DNA of 64,000 nucleotides from JBNPEO01 sp050490315 (GTDB lineage: Bacteria; Actinomycetota; Actinomycetes; Actinomycetales; Micrococcaceae), in assembly GCF_050490315.1 (NCBI RefSeq), contig NZ_JBNPEO010000003.1, positions 1 through 64,000 of the forward strand, given 5' to 3'. The notes beneath the pieces are model-generated. The model worked only from the letters and a program-made list of their open reading frames with translations, did not search any database and had not been told where the DNA came from. The translations under genes were made by a program, and so were the position numbers. Of this stretch, positions 9,040 to 18,332 are shown in pieces (within the stretch, counting starts at the first letter, position 1; each line of letters starts with the position of its first letter).

Positions 9040-9081
9040 TCTAAAGCGGGGGTCGTCGGTTCGAATCCGACAGGGGGCCCA
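9040..9081 (+). tRNA. 3' fragment of a tRNA gene (probable attachment-site copy)
   Basis: A perfect T arm is present: GTCGG (9055-9059), loop TTCGAAT (9060-9066), CCGAC (9067-9071). It is followed by acceptor-like AGGGGGC (9072-9078) and CCA-like bases, and preceded by CTAAAGCGGG resembling the 3' side of an anticodon arm. No matching 5' acceptor (GCCCCC) or D arm lies in the preceding 80 bases, so this is not a functional tRNA. Integrative elements that insert into tRNA 3' ends leave such copies. This one marks the boundary between the defence island and the core chromosome. The parent tRNA cannot be named with certainty. Confidence 0.6.
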
Positions 9082-9091
9082 AATTTTTTCT

Positions 9092-9153
9092 GCCGAGTGG
9101 GTAGATAATGTCCCTTAGGCCAGTGCCTAAGGGACATTATCTACCCACTCGGC
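9092..9153. repeat. Perfect 29-bp palindrome with 4-nt loop
   Basis: The arm at 9092-9120 is the exact reverse complement of the arm at 9125-9153, separated by CAGT. A T run at 9084-9089 precedes it. The outer arm sequence is GCCGAGTGGG, the inner CCCTTAGGC. It lies immediately after the tRNA fragment. It could be a strong terminator or a copy of a dispersed intergenic palindromic element. Confidence 0.85.
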
Positions 9154-9178
9154 GTTTAAGCGGGTGGGCCGCTTAAAC
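9154..9178. repeat. Second palindrome directly adjoining the first
   Basis: GTTTAAGCGG (9154-9163) pairs perfectly with CCGCTTAAAC (9169-9178) around GTGGG. It begins on the base after the first palindrome ends, so the two form a double stem-loop unit. Confidence 0.75.
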
Positions 9179-9289
9179 GGGTTAAGCAGGCGGCGAACGC
9201 CTAGAGCCAAGCACCCTCATTTCCGTTAGCCTCGAAGTATTGGAACGTAATCATCGGACCATGCAGTAATCGGACTAAGAGGAGTCATT

Positions 9290-9769
9290 ATGAAAGCTTC
9301 ACCGACACTGACCAACAACCTTCAGGCCGTTCTGGCTGACTTGATTGAGCTTCACCTCCAAGGCAAGCAAGCACACTGGAACATCGTGGGCGCCAACTTC
9401 CGCGACCTTCACCTGCAGCTAGACGAAGTGATCGCCGATGCCCGAACTTTCACCGATGAAATTGCTGAGCGTATGCGTGCCCTTCATGCAGTTCCGGACG
9501 GTCGCAGCGCCTCCGTAGCTAAAACCACTTCGATCGAACCGTTCCCGGACGGCCTCATCAACACCAAGGACGCCGTGGACCGGGTTGTTGCCGCCCTCGA
9601 GGCTACTGTGGGCACGGTCCGCAAGGTCCACGACCAGGTTGATGAAGAGGACCCCACCTCGGCTGACTTGCTGCACGCCGTGATCGCCAAGCTTGAGCAG
9701 TACGCGTGGATGATCGGCGCGGAAAACATGAAGACCAACACCTCAGTCACCACCCCGGATCACAAGTAA
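9290..9769 (+). CDS. dps: Dps family DNA-protection ferritin
   Basis: 159 residues, the usual length for Dps, starting at ATG 9290 after AGGAG (about 9280). The inter-subunit ferroxidase ligands are all present with E. coli spacing: H29 in QAHWNIVG, H41, D45, D56 and E60. Dps dodecamers oxidise and store Fe(II) with peroxide and protect DNA during stress or stationary phase. The N-terminus is short, without the long Lys-rich tail that some members use for DNA binding. It is the first core gene after the accessory region. Its stop codon lies inside a tandem duplication (next entry). Confidence 0.92.
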   Translation: MKASPTLTNNLQAVLADLIELHLQGKQAHWNIVGANFRDLHLQLDEVIADARTFTDEIAERMRALHAVPDGRSASVAKTTSIEPFPDGLINTKDAVDRVVAALEATVGTVRKVHDQVDEEDPTSADLLHAVIAKLEQYAWMIGAENMKTNTSVTTPDHK

Positions 9770-9789
9770 AACCCGGATCACAAGTAAAA
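9754..9789 (+). repeat. 18-bp tandem duplication over the dps stop codon
   Basis: CCCGGATCACAAGTAAAA occurs at 9754-9771 and again at 9772-9789 without a spacer. The first copy supplies the dps stop codon TAA (9767-9769), so the second copy is untranslated. It looks like a recent slippage event. Confidence 0.9.
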
Positions 9790-9912
9790 ACAGCAAAATT
9801 ACGACGGCGGCACTCGGCCAGGAATCCCCGTGGACTCCCAGCCGGGTGCCGCTGTTCTGAGGCGCAGAAATCGCTGCGCTTACCTCCCTGAAAGTGGGAG
9901 TAGCATCGGCGT

Positions 9913-10767
9913 ATGAGCTCTCTACCGGCACTTGCAATCACTGGTTCCACTGGTCAATTGGGTGGGGCTGTTGCACGTATTTTGGCTGACGCAGGCGTTG
10001 CGCAACGGTTACTGGTCCGGGACCACTCGCGGGCACGTCAACTTCCTGGGGCAGAAGCCGTCCTGGTGAATTATTCGGACACCACTTTCACTCAAGAGGC
10101 GCTGGCCGGGGCCAAAACGTTGTTCTTTGTTTCCGCTGCCGAGGCTGAGGACCGGCTCCAACAACACTTCAACGTGGTGGACGCCGCCGCGGCTGCAGGG
10201 GTGGAACACATGGTGTACACCTCATTTTTTGGTGCGGCACCTGATGCCACCTTCACACTAGGCAGAGACCACTATGCCACCGAGGAGCACATCCGGAACT
10301 CGGGTATGGCGTATACCTTTTTACGGGATAACTTCTACATCGACTTCTTCGCAGCCCTTGCCGGAGAAGACGGCGTGATCCGCGGCCCAGCGGGCAGCGG
10401 AACCGTAGCGGCAGTGACGCGTGCGGACGTAGCGGAAGTAGCCGCCGTCGTACTTCAAAACCCAAGCCAGCACCGCAACCGCACTTACAGTCTCACCGGG
10501 CCCGAGGAGCTCACGCTCGGTGAGGTGGCTGAAATTCTTAGTGCCGAAACAGGCCAGCAGGTGCGTTATCACAACGAAACGGTGGACGAAGCGTACGAGT
10601 CTCGCGCTTCCTACAGCGCACCGCCGTGGCAACTTGACGCGTGGGTGAGCACCTACACTGCCATTGCGAATGGCGAACTGTCCGGCACCACCACAGACGT
10701 TTTTGACATCACCGGACATCGTCCGCGGAGTCTGCGGGAATTCCTTCAAGACGAGGGGCAAAACTAG
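9913..10767 (+). CDS. SDR-family NAD(P)-dependent oxidoreductase, NmrA/QorB-like
   Basis: 284 residues from ATG 9913. The N-terminal nucleotide-binding motif ITGSTGQLGGAVARIL (9-24) has the TGxxGxxG form of atypical short-chain dehydrogenases. HMVYTSFFGA (around 99-108) and YATEEHIRNSGMAYTFLRDNFYID (around 121-144) are typical of the NmrA/QorB group (NADPH:quinone reductase 2 type). The usual Tyr-Lys catalytic pair is replaced, as in that group. It stands alone: a short gap and a glycine riboswitch on the same strand follow. The substrate is unknown. Confidence 0.8.
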   Translation: MSSLPALAITGSTGQLGGAVARILADAGVAQRLLVRDHSRARQLPGAEAVLVNYSDTTFTQEALAGAKTLFFVSAAEAEDRLQQHFNVVDAAAAAGVEHMVYTSFFGAAPDATFTLGRDHYATEEHIRNSGMAYTFLRDNFYIDFFAALAGEDGVIRGPAGSGTVAAVTRADVAEVAAVVLQNPSQHRNRTYSLTGPEELTLGEVAEILSAETGQQVRYHNETVDEAYESRASYSAPPWQLDAWVSTYTAIANGELSGTTTDVFDITGHRPRSLREFLQDEGQN

Positions 10768-10853
10768 AGCTTCCGCGGTTTGCTGTGGGACCTGTGGTGT
10801 AGGACAATGGAAGCTGTGACTACGGTCACCCAACTGAATATGCCAGTGATCTG

Positions 10854-11048
10854 CGGCGGGAGAGTCCTGCAAGTAGGTACATGCAGGCGCCGTAGGAGCA
10901 ATACCTCCCCAGGAATCTCTCAGGCCCATGTACCGCCGCGGCAAGGCAACTCTGGAAAGTAGTCAGGCGTCAGCCGTGGCTCACCGACGGTGCAAGCGAT
11001 AGGTCTAAGACCCCGCGGAATCTCTCAGGTCCAATACAGAGCGGGGAG
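10854..11048 (+). promoter_or_regulatory. Tandem glycine riboswitch
   Basis: Two glycine aptamers follow each other. Aptamer 1 (~10854-10938) is closed by CGGCGG/CCGCCG and carries GGAGAG-like GGGAGAG, GCAGGCGCCGTAGGAGCAA and GGAATCTCTCAGGC. Aptamer 2 (~10939-11048) repeats the GGTGCAAGC and GGAATCTCTCAGGTCC core and ends at CAGAGCGGGG. This is the classic cooperative architecture that turns on glycine cleavage genes when glycine is high. The GGAGGA at the end of aptamer 2 lies near the first possible gcvP start, so control may be at translation. Confidence 0.93.
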
Positions 11049-11101
11049 GAACCACCATCGCTGTGGCGTATCCTGCGCCGCCCAAGTATTGGAGTTCCTT
11101 C

Positions 11102-13957
11102 GTGACGGTTAGTTCCACCTCCACCACCTTCGTAGACCGCCATATTGGTGCCCGGCGCGAAGCTGACATCAACACCATGCTCAAGGCTGTTGGCCACAGC
11201 AGTGTCGACTCGCTTGTGGACACTGCAGTGCCCAAGGACATCCGCCAAGAAGTGGCTCTGACCTTGCAAGACGCCCTGAGTGAAGTTGAAGTTTTGGAAG
11301 GTCTGCGCAAGCTTGCCAGCAAGAACAAAACCGCCGTTCAGCTGATTGGCCAGGGCTACTACAACACCGTCACGCCCGCCGTGATCCGCCGCAACATCCT
11401 CGAAGCCCCCGCCTGGTACACGGCTTACACTCCGTACCAGCCCGAGATTTCTCAGGGCCGCCTCGAAGCACTCCTGAACTTCCAGAGCATGGTCCAAGAC
11501 TTGGTGGGCCTGCCGATCGCTAACGCCTCCCTGCTGGATGAAGCCACCGCCGTGGCCGAGGCAGTGCTCTTGATGCGCCGGGCCAACAAAAATAAGGACG
11601 CCAAGGACGGCAAAACCGTTCTGGACGCTGATCTGCTGCCGCAGACCATCGCCATTGTTCAGGGCCGTGCCGAAGCCTTGGGTTTCGAGGTGGAGGTCGC
11701 TGACCTTTCCACCCGACTGCCCGAGGGCGCCATCAACGGCATCGTTCTTCAGCAGCCCGGCGTTTCCGGCCACGTGTTTGACCACGCCCCGGTGATCGCC
11801 GCTGCCAAAGAACGTGGCGCTATGGTCACTGTTGCCGCCGATCTGCTTTCCCTCACATTGATCACCCCTCCCGGTGAGCAGGGCGCAGACGTTGCAGTGG
11901 GTTCCGCTCAGCGCTTGGGTGTTCCTTTGTTCTTTGGTGGCCCGCACGCCGCCTACATGGCGGTTCAAAAGGGACTTGAGCGTTCCATGCCGGGCCGCCT
12001 GGTGGGCGTTTCCAAGGACAACGCCGGAACCCCCGCCTACCGCTTGGCGCTCCAGACCCGCGAGCAGCACATTCGCCGTGAAAAGGCCACGTCCAACATC
12101 TGCACCGCGCAAGCGCTGCTGGCTATTGTGTCCTCCTTCTACGCTGTGTATCACGGCCCGGACGGGCTCAAAGCGATCGCCGAGACCACCCACAACCATG
12201 CACGGAGCCTCGCCACCGCGCTGCGGGCTGCTGGTCTGGAACTGGCTCACACAAGCTTCTTTGACACCCTCACGGTGAAGGTTCCCGGCAAGGGCGCCCA
12301 GATCATTGCGGACGCCGAAGCCAAAGGCCTGAACCTGCGCCCCATTGACGCTGACACAGTGGGCATCTCGGTTGACGAGACCACCACTGAGCAAATTGTT
12401 GCAGCAGTCGCTGAAGTGTTTGGCGCAACGGTTGACGCTCACAAGATGAGCGAAGAATTTTCCCTAGCTTCCGGCGTCGAACGTGTCTCTGACTATCTTC
12501 AGCACCCGGTCTTCAACACGCACCGCTCCGAAACCCAGCTCCTTCGCTACATTCGCAAGCTCTCCGACCGTGACTTGGCACTGGACCGCACCATGATCCC
12601 GCTGGGTTCGTGCACCATGAAGCTCAATGCCACGGCCGAGATGGAAGCAATCAGCTGGCCCGAGTTCGCTTCGATCCACCCCTTCGCCCCGGAATCCCAG
12701 ACCGAGGGATGGCGTGAACTGATCGACGGGCTTGAAGCTGACCTCGCTGAAATCACTGGCTACGATCAGGTCTCCATCCAGCCGAACGCTGGCTCACAGG
12801 GCGAGCTCGCCGGCCTGCTGGCCATCCGTGGATACCACCGCTCCCGTGGCGACGAACAGCGCAACATTTGCCTCATCCCAGCCTCCGCGCACGGCACCAA
12901 CGCTGCCTCCGCGGTGCTCGCCGGAATGAAGGTTGTGGTGGTGGCTACCGCCGCCGACGGCACCATCGATCACGCTGATTTGAAAGCAAAAATTGAGGCC
13001 AACAAGGACGTCCTTGCGGCGATTATGATCACCTACCCGTCCACTCACGGTGTGTACGACGCCGATGTGCGCGAAGTGTGCGACGCCGTCCACGCCGCTG
13101 GTGGTCAGGTGTACATCGACGGCGCTAACCTCAACGCGCTGGTCGGTTTGGCCCAGCCTGGCAAGTTTGGCGGCGACGTCTCCCACCTGAACCTGCACAA
13201 GACGTTCTGCATCCCACACGGTGGTGGTGGACCCGGCGTTGGCCCGGTTGCCGCAAAGGCCCACTTGGCTCCCTTTATGCCGGGTAACGCAGCGGATGCA
13301 GCCAACGGTGAATCCGGTACGCCGATCTCCGCTTCACGCTACGGCTCTGCCGGAGTGCTGCCGATTTCCTGGGCTTACGTGAAGCTAATGGGCGGTGCCG
13401 GTTTGACCGAAGCCACCAAGTCAGCACTGCTCGCAGCTAACTACATTGCCGCACGCTTGAACGAGCACTTCCCGGTCCTTTACACGGGTGAAGGCGGACT
13501 CGTAGCTCACGAGTGCATCCTTGACCTGCGCGAACTCACCGCCAAAACGGGCGTCACAGCCGAGGACGTGGCCAAGCGGCTCATCGACTACGGTTTCCAC
13601 GCACCGACCCTCGCGTTCCCGGTAGCCGGAACTCTGATGGTGGAGCCCACAGAATCCGAAGACCTCGGCGAGATTGACCGGTTTATCACCGCCATGATCT
13701 CCATCAAGGGCGAGATTGACCAAGTGCTGCACAACGAGTTCACCCTCGAGGACAGCCCGCTGCGCAACGCACCGCACACGGCCGCAGCAGTGGTGTCCTC
13801 CGATTGGAACCGCAGCTACCCGCGCGAACAGGCTGCCTTCCCGGTTCACTCGCTTAAACAGGACAAGTACTTCCCGCCGGTTGGCCGCATCGACGGCGCC
13901 GCCGGTGACCGCAACCTGGTCTGCTCTTGCCCGCCTCTCTCCGACTTCGAAGACTAA
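11102..13957 (+). CDS. gcvP: Glycine dehydrogenase (P protein of the glycine cleavage system)
   Basis: About 951 residues, a fused P1-P2 enzyme of the usual length for the homodimeric type. It decarboxylates glycine with PLP and passes the aminomethyl group to the lipoyl arm of GcvH. Seen: TTFVDRHIGAR at the N-terminus, a complete P1 half with RREKATSNICTAQALL, and in P2 LHKTFCIPHGGGGPG with the PLP lysine at about residue 700. I chose GTG 11102, preceded by GGAG at 11091-11094. An in-frame GTG at 11063 is possible but adds residues unlike the family. It heads gcvP-gcvT-gcvH-glyA downstream of the riboswitch. Confidence 0.95.
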   Translation: MTVSSTSTTFVDRHIGARREADINTMLKAVGHSSVDSLVDTAVPKDIRQEVALTLQDALSEVEVLEGLRKLASKNKTAVQLIGQGYYNTVTPAVIRRNILEAPAWYTAYTPYQPEISQGRLEALLNFQSMVQDLVGLPIANASLLDEATAVAEAVLLMRRANKNKDAKDGKTVLDADLLPQTIAIVQGRAEALGFEVEVADLSTRLPEGAINGIVLQQPGVSGHVFDHAPVIAAAKERGAMVTVAADLLSLTLITPPGEQGADVAVGSAQRLGVPLFFGGPHAAYMAVQKGLERSMPGRLVGVSKDNAGTPAYRLALQTREQHIRREKATSNICTAQALLAIVSSFYAVYHGPDGLKAIAETTHNHARSLATALRAAGLELAHTSFFDTLTVKVPGKGAQIIADAEAKGLNLRPIDADTVGISVDETTTEQIVAAVAEVFGATVDAHKMSEEFSLASGVERVSDYLQHPVFNTHRSETQLLRYIRKLSDRDLALDRTMIPLGSCTMKLNATAEMEAISWPEFASIHPFAPESQTEGWRELIDGLEADLAEITGYDQVSIQPNAGSQGELAGLLAIRGYHRSRGDEQRNICLIPASAHGTNAASAVLAGMKVVVVATAADGTIDHADLKAKIEANKDVLAAIMITYPSTHGVYDADVREVCDAVHAAGGQVYIDGANLNALVGLAQPGKFGGDVSHLNLHKTFCIPHGGGGPGVGPVAAKAHLAPFMPGNAADAANGESGTPISASRYGSAGVLPISWAYVKLMGGAGLTEATKSALLAANYIAARLNEHFPVLYTGEGGLVAHECILDLRELTAKTGVTAEDVAKRLIDYGFHAPTLAFPVAGTLMVEPTESEDLGEIDRFITAMISIKGEIDQVLHNEFTLEDSPLRNAPHTAAAVVSSDWNRSYPREQAAFPVHSLKQDKYFPPVGRIDGAAGDRNLVCSCPPLSDFED

Positions 13958-13968
13958 GGATCCCCAAC

Positions 13969-15093
13969 ATGACTGAGAATCACACAGCCCTGTACTCCGA
14001 ACACGAAAAAGCCGGAGCCTCCTTCACCGACTTCGGTGGCTGGCAAATGCCACTGAAGTACGGCTCCGAACTGGCCGAGCACCACGCAGTACGCAAAGCA
14101 GCTGGCCTCTTTGACCTCTCCCACATGGGCGAAGTGTGGGTCAGCGGCCCGGATGCAGGCGCATTCCTTGACTATGCGCTCGTGGGTAAGCTCTCCGCCG
14201 TCGCCGTGGGCAAGGCTAAGTACTCGCTGATTTGCGCCGAGGACGGCGGCATCATTGATGACCTGATCTCTTACCGCCGCGCTGATGACAACTACCTCGT
14301 GGTGCCCAACGCTGGCAACGCCAAAGTAGTGGCGGAAGCGCTCGCCGAGCGTGCAGCAAATTTTGACGTGCAGGTTCGGGATGCCTCGGCAGAAACCTCG
14401 CTGATAGCGGTTCAGGGACCCAATGCTGAAGCCATTTTGCTGAGCCTGATCCCGGCAGCTCAACACTCACTGATTACCGAGCTGAAGTACTACGCCGCCG
14501 TTGAGGTGGGCATTTTGTTCAACGGTGGCTCGCAGAACTTGCTGGTAGCTCGCACGGGTTACACCGGTGAGGACGGCTTTGAAATCTATGTTGCCAACCA
14601 GGACGCTGCAGCCTTGTGGCAGGCACTCTTGGCTACCGGGGCGGACCACGGTCTCATCCCGGCAGGCCTCGCATCCCGCGACTCATTGCGCCTGGAAGCC
14701 GGAATGCCGCTTTACGGCAATGAGCTCTCGCTCCAGCGCACTCCCTTTGACGCCGGGCTGGGTCCGGTAGTTGCGCTGAAGTCCAAAGAAGGCGACTTTG
14801 TGGGACGGGCTGCGTTGGAAGCGGCGAAGGAAGCCGGTTCCGCTCAGGTTCTGGTGGGTCTGAAGGGCTTGGGTCGCCGTGCCGGACGTGGGCACTACCC
14901 GGTGACCAAGGATGGTGTCACAGTAGGTGAAGTGACTTCTGGCCAGCCGAGCCCCACCTTGGGCTACCCCGTAGCCTTGGCATACGTGGATGCCGAGTAC
15001 GCCGAAGTTGGCACAGCATTAGACATCGATTTGCGTGGAAAGTCCGAGCCTTTTGAGGTTGTGGCTTTGCCGTTCTACAAGCGTCAGAAATAG
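13969..15093 (+). CDS. gcvT: Aminomethyltransferase (T protein)
   Basis: 374 residues. It transfers the methylene carbon from aminomethyl-lipoyl-GcvH to tetrahydrofolate and releases ammonia. The N-terminal FTDFGGWQMPLKY and GLFDLSHMGEV, the central YTGEDGFEIY and the late GRRAGRGHYPV match the GcvT/folate-binding fold in order, with no gap. The start is ATG 13969, with AAGGA at 13956-13960; an upstream in-frame start inside gcvP has no ribosome binding site. It lies 11 bases after gcvP. Confidence 0.95.
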   Translation: MTENHTALYSEHEKAGASFTDFGGWQMPLKYGSELAEHHAVRKAAGLFDLSHMGEVWVSGPDAGAFLDYALVGKLSAVAVGKAKYSLICAEDGGIIDDLISYRRADDNYLVVPNAGNAKVVAEALAERAANFDVQVRDASAETSLIAVQGPNAEAILLSLIPAAQHSLITELKYYAAVEVGILFNGGSQNLLVARTGYTGEDGFEIYVANQDAAALWQALLATGADHGLIPAGLASRDSLRLEAGMPLYGNELSLQRTPFDAGLGPVVALKSKEGDFVGRAALEAAKEAGSAQVLVGLKGLGRRAGRGHYPVTKDGVTVGEVTSGQPSPTLGYPVALAYVDAEYAEVGTALDIDLRGKSEPFEVVALPFYKRQK

Positions 15094-15110
15094 AAAAGGA
15101 CCGAACTGTT

Positions 15111-15490
15111 ATGGCAAAAGTTGCACCGGAACTCCAGTACTCCGACGAACACGAATGGGTGGCCCGCGAGGCTGACAACGTAGTGAGCATCGGCATTTCT
15201 GCGATCGCCACAGACGCCTTGGGTGACATTGTGTACGTGGATCTGCCGGAAATTGGTTCTTCCGTTACTGCCGGGGAAACCTGCGGCGAGGTGGAATCCA
15301 CCAAGTCCGTCTCTGATCTGTACGCCCCCGTCACCGGCGAAGTCACGGAGATCAACTCTGCAGTGATTGATGACCCTGCATTGATCAACAATGACCCCTA
15401 TGGCGCTGGCTGGCTGTTCAAGGTTGCAGCCACCGAGGATGGTCCTTTGCTTTCCGCACAGGAGTACGCCTCCAAAAACGGTGGCGAACT

Positions 15491-15494
<4 letters not shown>
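15111..15494 (+). CDS. gcvH: Glycine cleavage system H protein
   Basis: 127 residues, the usual H-protein length. The lipoylated lysine is K65 in GEVESTKSVSDLYAP; EHEWV near the N-terminus and ALGDIVYVDLPEIG are further family marks. The lipoyl arm shuttles the aminomethyl group between GcvP, GcvT and the dihydrolipoyl dehydrogenase. It begins at ATG 15111 with AAAGGA upstream, 17 bases after gcvT. Its stop overlaps the glyA start by four bases, so the two are probably translated in a coupled way. Confidence 0.96.
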
Positions 15495-16783
<1,289 letters not shown>

Positions 16784-16790
16784 CAGCCCC

Positions 16791-16847
16791 CGAGTTGGCA
16801 CTTCGCGCGCATGTTTCCTCGAAACACCCGCGCGAAGTGCCAACTCG
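16791..16847. repeat. 19-bp inverted repeat between glyA and sdaA
   Basis: The arm at 16791-16809 (CGAGTTGGCACTTCGCGCG) is the exact reverse complement of 16829-16847. The 19-nt loop contains a smaller stem, GTTTC (16813-16817) with GAAAC (16821-16825). There is no T tract. It starts eight bases after the glyA stop. It could attenuate between glyA and sdaA or be a dispersed intergenic palindrome. Confidence 0.85.
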
Positions 16848-16872
16848 ATCAAATATTTAGTAAGGAAATCAC

Positions 16873-18270
16873 ATGGCCGTTGGCGTCTTCGATCTGTTTT
16901 CGATCGGAATTGGTCCGTCCAGTTCTCACACCGTTGGTCCCATGCGGGCCGCCGCGGTGTTCGCAAGCGAGCTCAAAGACAAAGGCGTCCTAGAAAACGT
17001 GGCTTCGCTGCGCGTGGACTTATATGGCTCGCTCGCTGCCACGGGCAAAGGCCACGGGACCATGACCGCCGTGCTGCTGGGCCTTGAGGGCTTTTATCCG
17101 GACTTGATCCTCCCCGAAGAGGTGGAGGAACGTCTGGCTGCGATTGAATCCAGCGGGGAACTGCAGCTAGGCGGCTCACAAACCCTCGCCTACAGTGTGC
17201 CGGACATGATCCTGCACCCGCTCACAGTGCTGGCACGCCACACTAACGGGATGAAGTTCGCGGTCACTGATGCTGCGGGCGAAGTACTTCACGAGGCCAC
17301 CTTTTTCTCGGTGGGTGGCGGTTTTATTGTTCGCGAAGGCGAAGAAGATGCGGCCCTCAAAGAGCTGGCGGAGTCCAAAAAAGAACTGCCACTGCCGTTC
17401 CGCACCGCAGCAGAACTCTTGGGCCGTTGTTCGTCCAAGGGACTGGGCATCTCGGACATTATGTACATCAACGAACGCGCGTCCCGCACGGATGAAGAAA
17501 TTCGTGAGGGGCTCCTGCACATCTATTCGGTGATGGAAGCCTGTGTTGAAAAGAGCATCAAACGCGAAGGCTTGCTACCCGGCGGACTGAAAGTTCGTCG
17601 TCGTGCTCCGGACTGGCACATCCGCCTACTCAAGGAGGACAAGGACCGGGATCCCAAGTATTGGCAAGAGTGGGTTAACTTGGTGGCGCTGGCTGTCAAC
17701 GAGGAAAACGCCTCGGGCGGACGAGTGGTGACTGCCCCTACCAACGGCGCCGCTGGCATCATCCCTGCCGTCTTGTACTACGCCTTGCACTTTGCCCCCG
17801 GTATGGAAAACGCCACTCAAGCAGACCGCGACGACGTGGTGATCAAGTTCCTGCTCACGGCTGGTGCTATCGGGGTGCTTTACAAGGAACAGGCGTCCAT
17901 TTCTGGCGCCGAGGTTGGTTGCCAGGGTGAGGTGGGTTCAGCCTCGTCCATGGCTGCTGCAGGGCTCGCCGAGGTTATGGGCGGTACTCCGGCGCAAGTA
18001 GAAAACGCTGCCGAAATTGCCATGGAACACAACCTTGGCCTCACGTGTGATCCCATCGGCGGGCTGGTCCAAGTTCCGTGCATCGAACGCAACGCCATTG
18101 CTGCAGCGAAAGCTATCAATGCCGCCAAAATGGCACTCTGGGGGGACGGCTCACACAGGGTCTCCTTGGATGAAGTGATCATCACTATGCGTGAGACCGG
18201 CAAGGACATGAGCTCCAAGTACAAGGAAACTGCGATGGGCGGCTTGGCCGTGAACGTCGTGGAGTGCTGA
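16873..18270 (+). CDS. sdaA: L-serine ammonia-lyase (iron-sulfur type)
   Basis: 465 residues, a single-chain enzyme with fused beta and alpha domains. It deaminates L-serine to pyruvate and ammonia. The N-terminal VFDLFSIGIGPSSSHTVGPM and the alpha-domain AEVGCQGEVGSASSMAAAG are diagnostic. Cysteines at about 350, 391 (LTCDPIGG) and 402 (VPCIERN) would ligate the [4Fe-4S] cluster. ATG 16873 follows AAGGAAA. With glyA upstream it completes a path from glycine through serine to pyruvate. The intervening palindrome may separate it transcriptionally from the riboswitch operon. Confidence 0.95.
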   Translation: MAVGVFDLFSIGIGPSSSHTVGPMRAAAVFASELKDKGVLENVASLRVDLYGSLAATGKGHGTMTAVLLGLEGFYPDLILPEEVEERLAAIESSGELQLGGSQTLAYSVPDMILHPLTVLARHTNGMKFAVTDAAGEVLHEATFFSVGGGFIVREGEEDAALKELAESKKELPLPFRTAAELLGRCSSKGLGISDIMYINERASRTDEEIREGLLHIYSVMEACVEKSIKREGLLPGGLKVRRRAPDWHIRLLKEDKDRDPKYWQEWVNLVALAVNEENASGGRVVTAPTNGAAGIIPAVLYYALHFAPGMENATQADRDDVVIKFLLTAGAIGVLYKEQASISGAEVGCQGEVGSASSMAAAGLAEVMGGTPAQVENAAEIAMEHNLGLTCDPIGGLVQVPCIERNAIAAAKAINAAKMALWGDGSHRVSLDEVIITMRETGKDMSSKYKETAMGGLAVNVVEC

Positions 18271-18332
18271 GACTCGCCAGATAGACTGGCAGCTGTATTC
18301 ACCTGCCGCTGCTACGAACGGACACTGCACCC

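Noticed and set aside
9020..9081. Complete tRNA with an unusual anticodon (CTA or TCT)
   Set aside because: There is no 5' acceptor strand, D arm or paired anticodon stem upstream; only the 3' part is tRNA-like.
10970..12442. 490-codon open frame antisense to gcvP
   Set aside because: Composed of Gly/Val/Ala/His-rich sequence without family similarity; it is the mirror of a codon-biased high-GC gene and overlaps gcvP and the glycine riboswitch.
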